Origin: Desulfobacteraceae bacterium
GTDB taxonomy: Bacteria > Desulfobacterota > Desulfobacteria > Desulfobacterales > SURF-15
Assembly (NCBI GenBank): GCA_003599475.1
Contig: QZKK01000164.1
Coordinates: 1 to 45,932 of the forward strand
Direction of reading: 5' to 3'
DNA: 45,932 nucleotides
Shown here: piece by piece, positions 1 through 7,699 of the stretch
How the letters are laid out: every line of letters starts with the position of its first letter
Position numbering within the stretch: the first letter of the stretch is position 1
Translations under genes and position numbers: made by a program
The notes under the pieces: generated by a model
Databases searched by the model: none
Told to the model about the DNA's origin: nothing
Seen by the model: only the letters and a program-made list of their open reading frames with translations

Positions 1-291
1 CTGGAAGATCATGGCGATCTCTTTCCCCCGGATCTTTCTCATGAACGCTTCCGGCTGCTCCAGCAGCTCCTGTCCCTTGTACCGGATCGAGCCGCTGACG
101 AAAGCCGTTTCCCCCAGGATCCGCAGAACGGCCATGCAGCTTACGCTCTTGCCGCACCCGCTTTCGCCGACCAGACCCACCACTTCCCCATGGCCCACGG
201 TGAAGTCGACGCTCTGAATGGCGTTGATCCTCTTTCCTCCGGTCTGGAAATCGACACCCAGGCTGCTTACGGCCAACAGATCGCTGCTCAT
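1..291 (-). CDS. peptide/nickel-type ABC transporter ATP-binding protein, N-terminal part
   Basis: The first 97 residues of an ATPase of the DppD/OppD family, which powers ABC importers of oligopeptides, nickel or related solutes at the inner membrane. The Walker A motif GESGCGKS lies at about residues 41-48, and the Q-loop (MIFQ) is the last thing visible before the window edge. The ABC signature and Walker B lie outside. The ATG at 289-291 is preceded by AAAGGAAGC, a good ribosome site. The gene follows a family 5 substrate-binding protein on the same strand after a 76-bp gap, so the two probably belong to one importer whose permeases lie outside the window. The substrate is unknown; the neighbouring phosphonate-type enzymes make an organophosphonate or a peptide-like compound possible. 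Confidence 0.9.
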   Translation of the reverse strand, partial: MSSDLLAVSSLGVDFQTGGKRINAIQSVDFTVGHGEVVGLVGESGCGKSVSCMAVLRILGETAFVSGSIRYKGQELLEQPEAFMRKIRGKEIAMIFQ

Positions 292-367
292 GCTTCCTTT
301 CCACACGCAGGAGAAGGGGGAGGCGGCGCACGCCCCGCTTCGCGCAACGTGCCCTGTCTCGGATCGA

Positions 368-1948
368 CTACTGCCGGAAATTCTCCGGCCCGAAGTACAT
401 GTACACCTGTTTGTAGGCCGACCAGTCGATGTTCTTTCGCTTGGCGGAGGTAACGACGTTCTGATAAAGCACCATGGCGGGCGGATTCTCGTCGAAATAC
501 TCCAGCATCTTCTTGAAGGCGTCGTACCTTTCCTTCTGGTCGATGCTGGTGTCGAGGATCTTTCCCCACTTGTTGAAATCGCCCGGGTCCCAGTTGTGTT
601 TGGCCTGGGCCTCGTACTTGGGGTTGTAAGTCCGCCACATGCATCCGGAAGGATCCATGAAGAGATCCGTATGCGAAACGTTCCTCATGCCGTAGATGCG
701 GATTTTATTCTGATCCTCCACGTTCACCTGCGCCCAGTTTTCCTTGACCTCGATCTGCACGTTGATTCCGGCGGCCCTCCACATCTCCACCATGGCCTGG
801 GCGGCATCGACCTCGTTGGGATAATAGTTGTTCTGGATATGATAGGGGATGGCCTCTCCTTTGTACTTCGACTCTTTGACCATCTGCTGGGCAAGCTTCA
901 GGTCGTATCGCGGGTAGGGGTGGTCTTTCACGTACATCGGTCCGTAGGAGGGATCCTGAAGCCCGTTGGGAACCACCGTCCTTCCTGCAAAAAGCGTTTT
1001 TACGAGCAGCTCCCGATCCAGGGCCAGGGAAAGCGCCCTGCGCAGCTTCACATCCATGTAAGGTTTGTGCATGTTGAAAAAGGTCGCCAGGAAGCTGGCG
1101 CTGGGCCCCCCCATCACCTCGAGGTTTTTGTCCGCTTCGATTTTCCGGATCATATCGATGGACACATCCGAGATGACCTGGTAATCCCCGGCCATAAGCC
1201 CGGCGATACGGGCCGAGGCCTCAGGCACGGCTTTGAAGACCAGGGTACCAACGGCCGGCTTGCCGCCCCAGTATCCTTCATGGGCTTCCAGCACGAGCTT
1301 GTCGTAGGGAATCAGTTCTTTGACCTTGAACGGGCCTGTACCTACCGGCTTGAACGACCACTCCTCGAAGCTCTTCGCCTCTTTATAGGCTCTCTTGTTG
1401 ACGATCTGGAAGGCGGGGAGGCTGAGCCGGTTGGCCGCGACCGGGTCGCTGTCCTTGGTATGGAACCGGACAGTGTAGCGGTCCACGACTTCCACCCGGT
1501 CAAAGAGCGTCCAGTATCCCCGGGCCTTGGTAGAACCGACCGCGGGCTTCGGCCCCATCAGCCTCTCGTCGCTGAAGGTGAAGGCCACATCCTCCGAGGT
1601 CAGCTCATCCCCGTTGTGGAACAGCACCCCTTTGCGCAGCTTAACCTCCAGGGTCTTGCCGTCGACCTGCTTCCAGGATTCCGCAAGCGCCGGCAGGATG
1701 CCCTTGGTTCCTTTGAAATCGAACTCCATCAGGTTGTTGAAGACGTTGTAGGAGACCCTGTAGCGGGCGATAGTGATGGTCTGGCCCGGCTCCAGGGTGT
1801 CAGGAAGCGCGGGGACCGCCACCATCAGGGTGTCCAGCTTCGAGGCGGCGGCATGTGCGATGCCCTCTTCCCTGATTCCGCCCGTGAAGAGGCAAAGGGG
1901 CAGGAGCATCAGACCGAGAACCACCAGAGTCTTGATCTCTTTTTTCAT
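368..1948 (-). CDS. ABC transporter substrate-binding protein, family 5
   Basis: A 526-residue extracytoplasmic solute receptor of the SBP_bac_5 (DppA/OppA/NikA) family. An N-terminal signal peptide is visible: a Lys-rich start, a hydrophobic core near residues 8-20, and a probable cleavage site after AHA near residue 33. The mature part opens with the family-typical segment LALAESW-like (ILPALAESWKQVDG), followed by LRKGVLFHNGDELTSEDVAF. Length is normal for the family. The start codon is preceded by AGGAG and overlaps the stop of the upstream isomerase gene by four bases, so the two are translationally coupled. The ATPase gene lies downstream. Nothing in the sequence fixes the ligand; family members bind peptides, nickel, sugars or aromatic compounds. 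Confidence 0.92.
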   Translation of the reverse strand: MKKEIKTLVVLGLMLLPLCLFTGGIREEGIAHAAASKLDTLMVAVPALPDTLEPGQTITIARYRVSYNVFNNLMEFDFKGTKGILPALAESWKQVDGKTLEVKLRKGVLFHNGDELTSEDVAFTFSDERLMGPKPAVGSTKARGYWTLFDRVEVVDRYTVRFHTKDSDPVAANRLSLPAFQIVNKRAYKEAKSFEEWSFKPVGTGPFKVKELIPYDKLVLEAHEGYWGGKPAVGTLVFKAVPEASARIAGLMAGDYQVISDVSIDMIRKIEADKNLEVMGGPSASFLATFFNMHKPYMDVKLRRALSLALDRELLVKTLFAGRTVVPNGLQDPSYGPMYVKDHPYPRYDLKLAQQMVKESKYKGEAIPYHIQNNYYPNEVDAAQAMVEMWRAAGINVQIEVKENWAQVNVEDQNKIRIYGMRNVSHTDLFMDPSGCMWRTYNPKYEAQAKHNWDPGDFNKWGKILDTSIDQKERYDAFKKMLEYFDENPPAMVLYQNVVTSAKRKNIDWSAYKQVYMYFGPENFRQ

Positions 1949-2865
1949 CGTCTTTCTCCTTTCGTTTCGGTTCGTGTATTAGCGGATCCCTTCGATGCAG
2001 CGGCATCTTGCGGGGCGTCCAGAAGATCTTCCAAAAAAACCTTGCTTCGAAGCACCGCGCCCTCGGGGTCGTCGAAACCCAGAACCTCCAGCGAGAGCAT
2101 CCCTTCGAAGGCCTGCAGGAACGGCGCAATCGCGGTCCAGTCGATGGTTCCGGATCCCACTTCTCCATGCTGGCTCGATTTGCCGTTGTTGTCGTCCAGA
2201 TGCACGTGAGCGATCCGGGAGCCGTACAATTCGATCGCCTGTTCAACTCCCCCTTCCAGGTTGGCGTGCCCCGTATCCAGGGTGATCTTCAGCGCCGGGC
2301 TTCCGACGTCGTCCACCCACTCGGCAATCTCTTCGAGCTCATGCTGGACGCATCCTTTGACATGGCTGAAGTTTTCGAGCCCGATCAGGACACCGAAGTC
2401 TTCCGCGCATTTTGCCGCATCCGCCAGAGAATCCATGAACCGGATAAGAGCCTTCTCATGGAGCGTCTTGAGCTGAAACTTCGGATAGGCATCCAGGGGG
2501 TTTTTTTTGTGTACACTGAGCTCCGGGCATTGGCCGGGATGAACAACGATCAGGCCGCTCCCGATCCGATTCATGATCCGAATGGTCTCCCTGAGCTGGT
2601 CCCGGCTTTCTTCCAGGTGCCCCTTGTTGATTGCGCACAGATCGTTTCCCGATTCGCAGAAATGAATGGCAAGCCGGAGATTGTTTTCCGATGCGATTCC
2701 TTTGATGAAATCGATGTCGGCCGCCGAGACAGCCCAGGGCGGAAAGTCGAAGACGTTGGACCAGATCTCAACCCCTTTGAACCCATGTTGAACGGCAAAC
2801 CGCATAGCCTCCCGGTACCCCATTTTCAAAAATAGCGAGTAAGTGGACAACCCGATGATCGGCAT
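1945..2865 (-). CDS. sugar phosphate isomerase/epimerase-like TIM-barrel protein
   Basis: A 306-residue protein of the xylose-isomerase-like/AP-endonuclease-2 TIM-barrel superfamily, whose members isomerise or epimerise sugars, inosose and related compounds with a divalent metal. Visible metal-site strands are LIGLENFSH (Glu), LKITLDTGHANLEGG (Asp, His), IAHVHLDDNNG (His, Asp) and LSLEVLGFDD (Glu). The start at 2863-2865 (MPIIGLST) is chosen because GGAGGAAAAAGCC lies just upstream; an ATG 33 bases earlier has no such site. It overlaps the substrate-binding protein gene by four bases and follows the phosphonatase-like gene by 58 bases. The substrate cannot be read from the sequence. Confidence 0.85.
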   Translation of the reverse strand: MPIIGLSTYSLFLKMGYREAMRFAVQHGFKGVEIWSNVFDFPPWAVSAADIDFIKGIASENNLRLAIHFCESGNDLCAINKGHLEESRDQLRETIRIMNRIGSGLIVVHPGQCPELSVHKKNPLDAYPKFQLKTLHEKALIRFMDSLADAAKCAEDFGVLIGLENFSHVKGCVQHELEEIAEWVDDVGSPALKITLDTGHANLEGGVEQAIELYGSRIAHVHLDDNNGKSSQHGEVGSGTIDWTAIAPFLQAFEGMLSLEVLGFDDPEGAVLRSKVFLEDLLDAPQDAAASKGSANTRTETKGERR

Positions 2866-2923
2866 GGCTTTTTCCTCCATTCGATAAAGAGCAGGCACAA
2901 ATACGGCTTCAGACAGCGAAGCC

Positions 2924-3654
2924 TTACAGAAACTCCGTTTCGATCAGCTCGGGGAGCTCCTTGACGCTTGGAATCACATGAGTATGCCAGTACTTGCCCC
3001 AGGCGGTCACAGGCCTCGGGCCGCTGAGCACGCCGACCACTCCCCGGCACCCGGCATTTCTTCCCTCCAGCATGTCCGCAGGGGTGTGTCGCCGATCTTG
3101 AGAACTTCATGGACGCTCTGGACGTCCAGCTTGGACATGGCATAAAAGATCATAAACGGTGCGGGCCGCCCCCTCTCTCCCGGGACATGTTCGACGTGCA
3201 CGGAGCAGTCCACCAGCCCGTCTTTTACCCATCCCAGCCCTTCCATGATGGCTTCGGTGATCCGGCCGTGAAATCCGGTGTCGGTTGCGACCTGGATGCC
3301 GTGCGCGTGGCACCAGCGGAAGGTGTCCGAGGCCCCGGGCACCTCTTTGACCTGGGTCCGGTAGTGATCGATCATGATCTCTTCGTACCGGTCGAAAACC
3401 TTTTTTGCCAGATCATAGGTATCCGGATCCTGAATCTTTTCAAAGTCCCTGAAGTCGATGTTTTTCCCGCGCTCCCTGGCGATCAGGAACTGATAGAGGT
3501 GGATCTTGTTGGTCCCCATATGGAGCAGGATTTCATCCGGGGTGGTTTTGAGGTTGAACTCCTGGGCCGCCTTGTAGAGGCAGTCCCGGACTCCGGTGTC
3601 GTCGTAGACGGTGGTCCCGGATAAATCGAACATGACCATTTTGATCTTGCTCAT
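2924..3654 (-). pseudogene. phosphonatase-like HAD hydrolase, frameshifted near the C-terminus
   Basis: The family is HAD hydrolases related to phosphonoacetaldehyde hydrolase (PhnX), which cleave a C-P bond. Motif I is DLSGTTVYDD; the second Asp of the usual DxD is absent, as in phosphonatases (DxAGT). GTNKIH resembles the region holding the Schiff-base Lys of PhnX-like enzymes, and DTGFHGRI is motif II. The reading frame breaks at about 3078-3086: after KIGDTP it runs to an early stop at 3007. Moving to another frame restores ADMLEGRNAGCRGVVGVLSG and continues to a stop at 2924. Two extra bases (or one missing) in ACACCCCTGCGG explain this. The first 190 residues are intact, so this may be a recent mutation or an assembly error. 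Start ATG 3652-3654 has AAAGGAGA upstream. Confidence 0.8.
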
Positions 3655-3941
3655 CGATTTGTATCTCCTTTGAAAACATCCGCCGGCCCGAAAAACACCT
3701 CTTCGCCGACGCTTCCGCTCATTGACAAGCCCAGCCCTGCCGCTTGCGGCATTTGATCGAAAATGAAACTTTTTTCATTATTGATTGATTGCATTCCTTA
3801 ATTCGATGTTGGACGTCCGACCTGCCCGCAATGCCTTTGAGTCGTCTATGTAGAATGGGCCGGCGTCCTGGCACTGTGACAATGATCGTTCCGCCATCGC
3901 TTGTTGCAGGCAGGCGGGTGTTCGACGTTCATGTAGTTTCA

Positions 3942-5036
3942 TTAAGGTTTTATCGCCACCCGGATCGCTTTTCCGGACTCGGCAATCCGCAGCCCCTGAT
4001 TGATGTCTTTCAACCCCACCCGGTGAGTCACGATCTCATTGAACGGGAACCGCCCCTGGGTCATGGATAGAAAATCAACCGCCATCTGCAGGTGCTTGGT
4101 ATCGTAATTGTGGAGGCCCCGGATGGTCAGACGCCGCCACACGATATCGCAGGCGTCGTAGGTGAAGTTGGCCCCGGGAGAAGAGTTTCCGATCTCGATG
4201 AACCGCCCCCCGATCCGCAGGCATTTCAGCCCCATTGGAATCAGAGACGGAACCCCTGCGACCTCCATGACCCCGTCGACGCCGAATCCGCCGGTAAGAT
4301 CCCGCACGGCATCGATAACCTGCTCCTCTTTCATTCCCCGGGTGTTGATCGTATCGCTTGCCCCGAATCTTTTGATGAACTCCAGCCTGTGATCCAGAAT
4401 ATCCGTCACGATGATCCGTCGACATCCGTAGTGCCGGGCAAGAGCTGCCGCATAAAAGCCGAGAGCCCCCGCCCCCATGATCAGCACGTTTTCGTAAGCG
4501 CCGATTCCGATGGCTTCCCATCCGGCGACGACGGTTGAAAGGGCGCAGTTTGCGGGGGCCACGATTTCATCGGTGAGATCATCGGGGACCTTGATTACGC
4601 AGGTGCCCGGCGTGATATAGCAGTACTCGACAAATCCTCCCACGAAGTGCGGCGGCTCGGCGCAGCTATCGTGGCCGTATTTTTTCAGGCTGCGGCACTT
4701 CATCATCAGCCCCTTTTCCCGGCAGTAGTAGCATTTGCCGCAATTGTCCATGATGGTCCAGGTGATCCGGTCCCCCTGCTTCAGAGGCTTGTCGCCCGAA
4801 TCACGGGTCACCCCTTTGCCCAGCTCCACGATCTCGCCGACGATTTCGTGCCCCAGGATGATGGGGATGGGACCCTTGCGCCGGCCCAGCCAGGTATGAA
4901 GATCGGAGCCGCAGACGGTGCAGCAGGTCACCCGAACCAGGATGCAGCCGGCTTCAACCTGCGGAAGCGGGTATTCGATGATTTCAAGATCTTTGCCTGC
5001 CGCCGTCATAACGGCGGCCTTTCCTTTTTCAGCCAT
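3942..5036 (-). CDS. zinc-dependent alcohol dehydrogenase (MDR family)
   Basis: A 364-residue medium-chain dehydrogenase/reductase that oxidises an alcohol or reduces an aldehyde with NAD(P). The catalytic-zinc region CCTVCGSDLHTW ... LGHEIVGE is present. The structural-zinc lobe has the Cys spacing CGKCYYCREKGLMMKC. The Rossmann motif is MGAGALGFYAAALA. Start ATG 5034-5036 has GGAAGGAGACAAG in front; the longer in-frame extension upstream is not family-like. The gene lies 287 bases upstream of the phosphonatase-like gene on the same strand. Some family members are associated with phosphonate catabolism, which fits the neighbourhood, but the substrate is not shown by the sequence. Confidence 0.9.
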   Translation of the reverse strand: MAEKGKAAVMTAAGKDLEIIEYPLPQVEAGCILVRVTCCTVCGSDLHTWLGRRKGPIPIILGHEIVGEIVELGKGVTRDSGDKPLKQGDRITWTIMDNCGKCYYCREKGLMMKCRSLKKYGHDSCAEPPHFVGGFVEYCYITPGTCVIKVPDDLTDEIVAPANCALSTVVAGWEAIGIGAYENVLIMGAGALGFYAAALARHYGCRRIIVTDILDHRLEFIKRFGASDTINTRGMKEEQVIDAVRDLTGGFGVDGVMEVAGVPSLIPMGLKCLRIGGRFIEIGNSSPGANFTYDACDIVWRRLTIRGLHNYDTKHLQMAVDFLSMTQGRFPFNEIVTHRVGLKDINQGLRIAESGKAIRVAIKP

Positions 5037-5086
5037 CTTGTCTCCTTCCATGCTTCTCCAGGAGAGCATGGGAATTTGCATCTTCA

Positions 5087-5150
5087 AGGTTTCAGGTTTC
5101 GGGTTTCAGAACGGCAAATCCGCAACTCGCAACTAGCAACCCGCAACCGC
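5087..5150. repeat. heptad-period intergenic repeat H1 (two arms)
   Basis: Two short arrays with a 7-base step. Positions 5087-5109 read AGGTTTC, AGGTTTC, GGGTTTC, AG. Positions 5121-5150 read CGCAACT, CGCAACT, AGCAACC, CGCAACC, GC. The second array starts directly at the stop codon (5150-5152) of the broken phosphodiesterase gene on the minus strand. The two arms are not complements of each other. Similar arrays with other unit sequences occur throughout the window. Confidence 0.75.
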
Positions 5151-5589
5151 TAAAAGACGACCGCCTCTCCGATCCATTCGGGAGGGGGGGCAACCTCTAG
5201 AATTTTTGCGACCGTCGGGGCGACATCGGTGATTTTTACCGGCCGTTCGATCCGGTACCCCCTCGGAATCCCCGGCCCCTTCATGATGAGGGGAATTGTC
5301 GTATCCTCGGGGAGGTCCGTTCCGTGAGTCCTGCCGCTTCCCCCGTGGTCCGCATCGGCTTTTTGGTTCCCTCCCACGTATTGGTCGTGATTCCATGCAC
5401 CTCAGGATCCACCCCGAAAAAAAGCGAAGTGTGACAGGGGAGCGTCATCGAGGGAACGACCGTTTTGGCGCAAAACGTGTGGGCGCCCTCTGCAATCATC
5501 CGATCCATGCAGGGGGTGTCGGCCTGCAGCAGTCCATCCGGACGCATGCTGTCGACCAGAAAAAGCACAACCTATCTGCCGTTTCCCAT
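5150..5589 (-). pseudogene. broken alkaline-phosphatase/phosphodiesterase-superfamily gene
   Basis: Remnant of a metal-dependent phosphodiesterase or phosphatase of the alkaline phosphatase superfamily. The start segment at 5587-5589 reads MGNGR, then a TAG, then VVLFLVDSMRPDGLL ... VPSMTLPCHTSLFFG ... EVHGITTNTWEG. This joins directly, in a shifted frame, to the C-terminal part DADHGGSGRTHGTDLPEDTT ... ITDVAPTVAKILEV, which ends at 5150. An intact family member would have well over 100 residues between the HGITTNTW and DHGG motifs, including the second metal-binding Asp/His. So the gene carries a premature stop, a large internal deletion and a frameshift. It was probably a second hydrolase of the adjoining catabolic cluster. 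Confidence 0.8.
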
Positions 5590-5713
5590 TCGTGGTCTCC
5601 CGATTCCCATCAGGCGATGCTGTCATGCGATAATACCGCCCGGATCGATAAGACCACCAGGGCGAACGGGAAAACAAGAAAAAAAAATCAATGTTATTAT
5701 TCAAAAAATCCTG

Positions 5714-5738
5714 GAATCAATATAAATTCAGTTGATTC
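5714..5738 (-). terminator. possible weak terminator after the LysR gene
   Basis: An inverted repeat with seven-base arms, GAATCAA and TTGATTC, separated by 11 bases, overlaps the stop codon of the LysR gene. On the minus strand it is followed by CCAGGATTTTTT and, further on, a nine-T run. The stem is AT-rich, so termination would be weak; an operator role is also possible. Confidence 0.35.
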
Positions 5739-6657
5739 AGCACTTTAAACCGGCAAATACCCCTTCGGACCTTGAAAGGCGACGCGGAGAGGTCCAGGGG
5801 AGGGCTTGCTCGAAGAGCACCTCTACGAACATCCGCACCACCTTCGATCTTTTCCAGTCACTCAGGTAGATCAAATCGATGGTCAGATGAAGATCGTCCA
5901 ACACCTCGACGCACCGGAACTTCCCCTCTCTGACTTCTTCTTCGACCGCGTAATACGGGCAAAAGTAGCCCCCCATGCCCAGATGGACCATGTGCTTGAT
6001 CGCACTTGGATTTTCGCAGACCATATGGATATTCAACGGGATGCCCCTTTTCCGGAATTCTTCGATGATGTAGGCCCGGGTCGCCGAACCCTCTTCCGGA
6101 AAAAGGACCGGATAGCCGGCAAGCTCCTTCAGATGGATTCTGTCTTTCTCGATGTCTTTCGAGATGAAACTGAGCTTCGGCCTGAATACGTTTCTGAAAA
6201 TCACCTGTTCCGGGTAGGGTACCCTTCCGGTGACCCCCAGGTGGCAGTCGAGATCGAGAACCATCTCCAGGATTTCGGTGGAAAGGCCCGTATAGATCTG
6301 AACCTTCAAGTCGGGGTTTCGCTCTTTCAGCTTGAGAACGATGCCGGGCAATAGATAGCGGGAAAGGGTCGGGGTCGTAGCGATCTTCAGATTTTCGGAG
6401 TGCAGAAACTCCACTTCCCGGTCCATCTCACGGGCAAGCTGCATGATTTTTTCGACATAAGGCAGGATGACTTCCCCTTCCTGGGTCAGTCGAACGATTT
6501 TTTTATTCCGTTTGATGAGCGGAAACCCATACTGCCGCTCCATGCTTTTTACCTGCTGGCTCAACGTCGGCTGGGAGACGTTGAGTTGTTGAGCGGCCAG
6601 GGTAAAGCTCTTGAACTTGGCGACCGTATAGAAGGCTCTGACGTAGGTGAAATTCAA
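5737..6657 (-). CDS. LysR-family transcriptional regulator
   Basis: A DNA-binding regulator of about 306 residues. The N-terminal winged helix-turn-helix is clear (FYTVAKFKSFTLAAQQLNVS, then QPTLSQQVKSME). It is followed by a periplasmic-binding-protein-like effector domain beginning near LKIATTPTLSRYLLPGI. The first in-frame ATG (6738) would add 27 non-family residues. A TTG at 6655-6657 (MNFTYVRAF) with AAAGG nine bases upstream gives the normal length and is preferred. The gene sits between the PhnA/Janus pair and the alcohol dehydrogenase, all on one strand, so it probably controls the surrounding phosphonate-type genes in response to a pathway compound. That role is inferred from position. 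Confidence 0.88.
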   Translation of the reverse strand: MNFTYVRAFYTVAKFKSFTLAAQQLNVSQPTLSQQVKSMERQYGFPLIKRNKKIVRLTQEGEVILPYVEKIMQLAREMDREVEFLHSENLKIATTPTLSRYLLPGIVLKLKERNPDLKVQIYTGLSTEILEMVLDLDCHLGVTGRVPYPEQVIFRNVFRPKLSFISKDIEKDRIHLKELAGYPVLFPEEGSATRAYIIEEFRKRGIPLNIHMVCENPSAIKHMVHLGMGGYFCPYYAVEEEVREGKFRCVEVLDDLHLTIDLIYLSDWKRSKVVRMFVEVLFEQALPWTSPRRLSRSEGVFAGLKC

Positions 6658-6791
6658 ATCATGAAACCTTTTACCATCCGATGAATGCGCTTCATTCAAT
6701 TCCCGAGTCCGACTGATTCTCGAAGCGGGACAAACCATAACATAAATTCGGTCGTACGGCTATCCAGAAAGTATTACAATGCGGTAGACGA

Positions 6792-6866
6792 TCAGGTGCC
6801 GACAACTTTGAAGCCAACGCTTCGTGCGGCTGTTCCGAGCTGCAGATTATCAAGATAGACAATCAT
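6792..6866 (-). pseudogene. relic of a PIN-domain (VapC-like) toxin
   Basis: A 24-codon open frame whose first residues, MIVYLDN, match the start of a PIN-domain ribonuclease toxin. Its remainder, LGTAARSVGFKVVGT, resembles the last helix and strand of the same family (usually continuing GTLGLL). The whole central catalytic part is missing. Its ATG overlaps the stop of the antitoxin-like frame as ATGA at 6863-6866, the usual layout of an antitoxin-toxin pair. This is read by eye and is a decayed remnant, not a working gene. Confidence 0.6.
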
Positions 6867-7087
6867 CGCCGATGTCGATCCTGCAGCAGTGTCTGCACTC
6901 CGATGCTGGGCGGATCGGTCTTGACTCGATCCAAGGTCAGGAGATCGATCACAGGGCGTGAAGGTATTTTCCGCCGGAGTTTGCGATCTGAAATGGGTAT
7001 TATTCGAGCGATTTCATGCCGATGCGAGGCTACAACGATCTCGTGTCCCTGCTGCACCCGGGGTTGATCTACAGTGATCGCTTTCAT
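6863..7087 (-). pseudogene. relic of a Phd/YefM-type antitoxin
   Basis: A 74-residue frame. The segment RVQQGHEIVVASHRHEIARI followed by IPI matches the core of Phd/YefM antitoxins (VxxGxEVVVTRHGKPVARLVPI). The N-terminal helix region between MKAITV and RVQQG is shortened by about 20 residues. The C-terminal LLQDRHRR resembles the usual tail (LLEDRR). It overlaps the PIN relic by ATGA. The internal shortening would probably disrupt the DNA-binding/dimer fold, so I treat it as non-functional, though a small live antitoxin cannot be excluded. Confidence 0.6.
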
Positions 7088-7117
7088 TGCCTCTTAGCAG
7101 GAACCCGAAATGCATTC

Positions 7118-7699
7118 CTATTCAACGACGATCCTCCTTTCCGGAAAACTCCGGCCGATGAGGTCGGAGGCAATCGTTTTGTCGCATTCGCCGAAGGAAT
7201 CGCTGGTTCCGTAGATTCGAATCGTGCCGTCGGCATCGAACCGGACCGATGCCCCGCCGGCAGAATCGACGGCGGCATGCTCGAACCCGAGATCCCTTAT
7301 TTCTTCTGCTGCGCTCATCAGGATTTCCTCATGCCAGAGATCCCCGGAGCGAAGACAGGTAATCCCCCCGGCGGCGCCTCCGGATACCGAAACGAGAAGA
7401 ATCTTTCCACGGTAGCCTTCCTGGAGATCAACCGGAGGAACCAGCCGCACCGTGTCCAGCCCGTGGTCGTAGAATATACGAATCGCTCGGGCGCGCCGCT
7501 CCAATCGCTCGGCAATTCGAATGTCTCCGATGGATCGGCTCGAGGTCGCCTCCTTTTCGATTACGCCGGCAATGGCTTCGATCCTCCTCTTTCGAAGGGC
7601 GACTCCGAAATGCTTCATTGCCGCTGCAGCCGACTCCAGCCGAAGTTCGACGATGTTCTCAAGGATCACAAGCTCGGCCTTCAACGGTGAGGGCCTCAT
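7118..7699 (-). CDS. PhnA-coupled protein with a C-terminal Janus/Ocnus (phosphohistidine phosphatase-like) domain
   Basis: A 193-residue soluble protein. By eye, residues 95-192 align with the eukaryotic 14-kDa phosphohistidine phosphatase PHPT1 (Janus/Ocnus fold). The strand KILLVSV precedes CLRSGDLWHEEI, whose His123 sits where the catalytic His of PHPT1 is (AEYHADIY). GTIRIYGTSDSFGECDKTIA corresponds to KIHVYGYSMAYGPAQHAIS, followed by a matching helix and SFPERRI. Residues 1-94 are helical, charged and unrecognised. The ATG (7697-7699) overlaps the stop of phnA by four bases, so the two are co-translated. Function is unknown; a role in phosphate or phosphonate handling is suggested only by fold and coupling. 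Confidence 0.7.
   Translation of the reverse strand: MRPSPLKAELVILENIVELRLESAAAAMKHFGVALRKRRIEAIAGVIEKEATSSRSIGDIRIAERLERRARAIRIFYDHGLDTVRLVPPVDLQEGYRGKILLVSVSGGAAGGITCLRSGDLWHEEILMSAAEEIRDLGFEHAAVDSAGGASVRFDADGTIRIYGTSDSFGECDKTIASDLIGRSFPERRIVVE

Noticed and set aside
218..2209. A 663-codon open frame on the plus strand.
   Set aside because: It is the antisense of the substrate-binding protein and isomerase genes; the product (His, Gly, Leu-rich, no domains) is a GC-driven shadow and the minus-strand genes have clear motifs.
3007..3654. Programmed frameshift in the HAD gene.
   Set aside because: ACACCCCTGCGG is not a known slippery sequence with a downstream stimulator that I can see; a mutation or assembly error is simpler.
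3655..3941. Small frames in the gap between the phosphonatase-like and alcohol dehydrogenase genes.
   Set aside because: Frames on both strands lack ribosome sites and recognisable motifs; only a short AATGAAA/TTTCATT dyad near 3763-3780 is visible, without a T run placed as in a terminator.
5573..5576. In-frame TAG in the phosphodiesterase remnant read as pyrrolysine.
   Set aside because: The same gene also has a large deletion and a frameshift, so a plain nonsense mutation is more likely.
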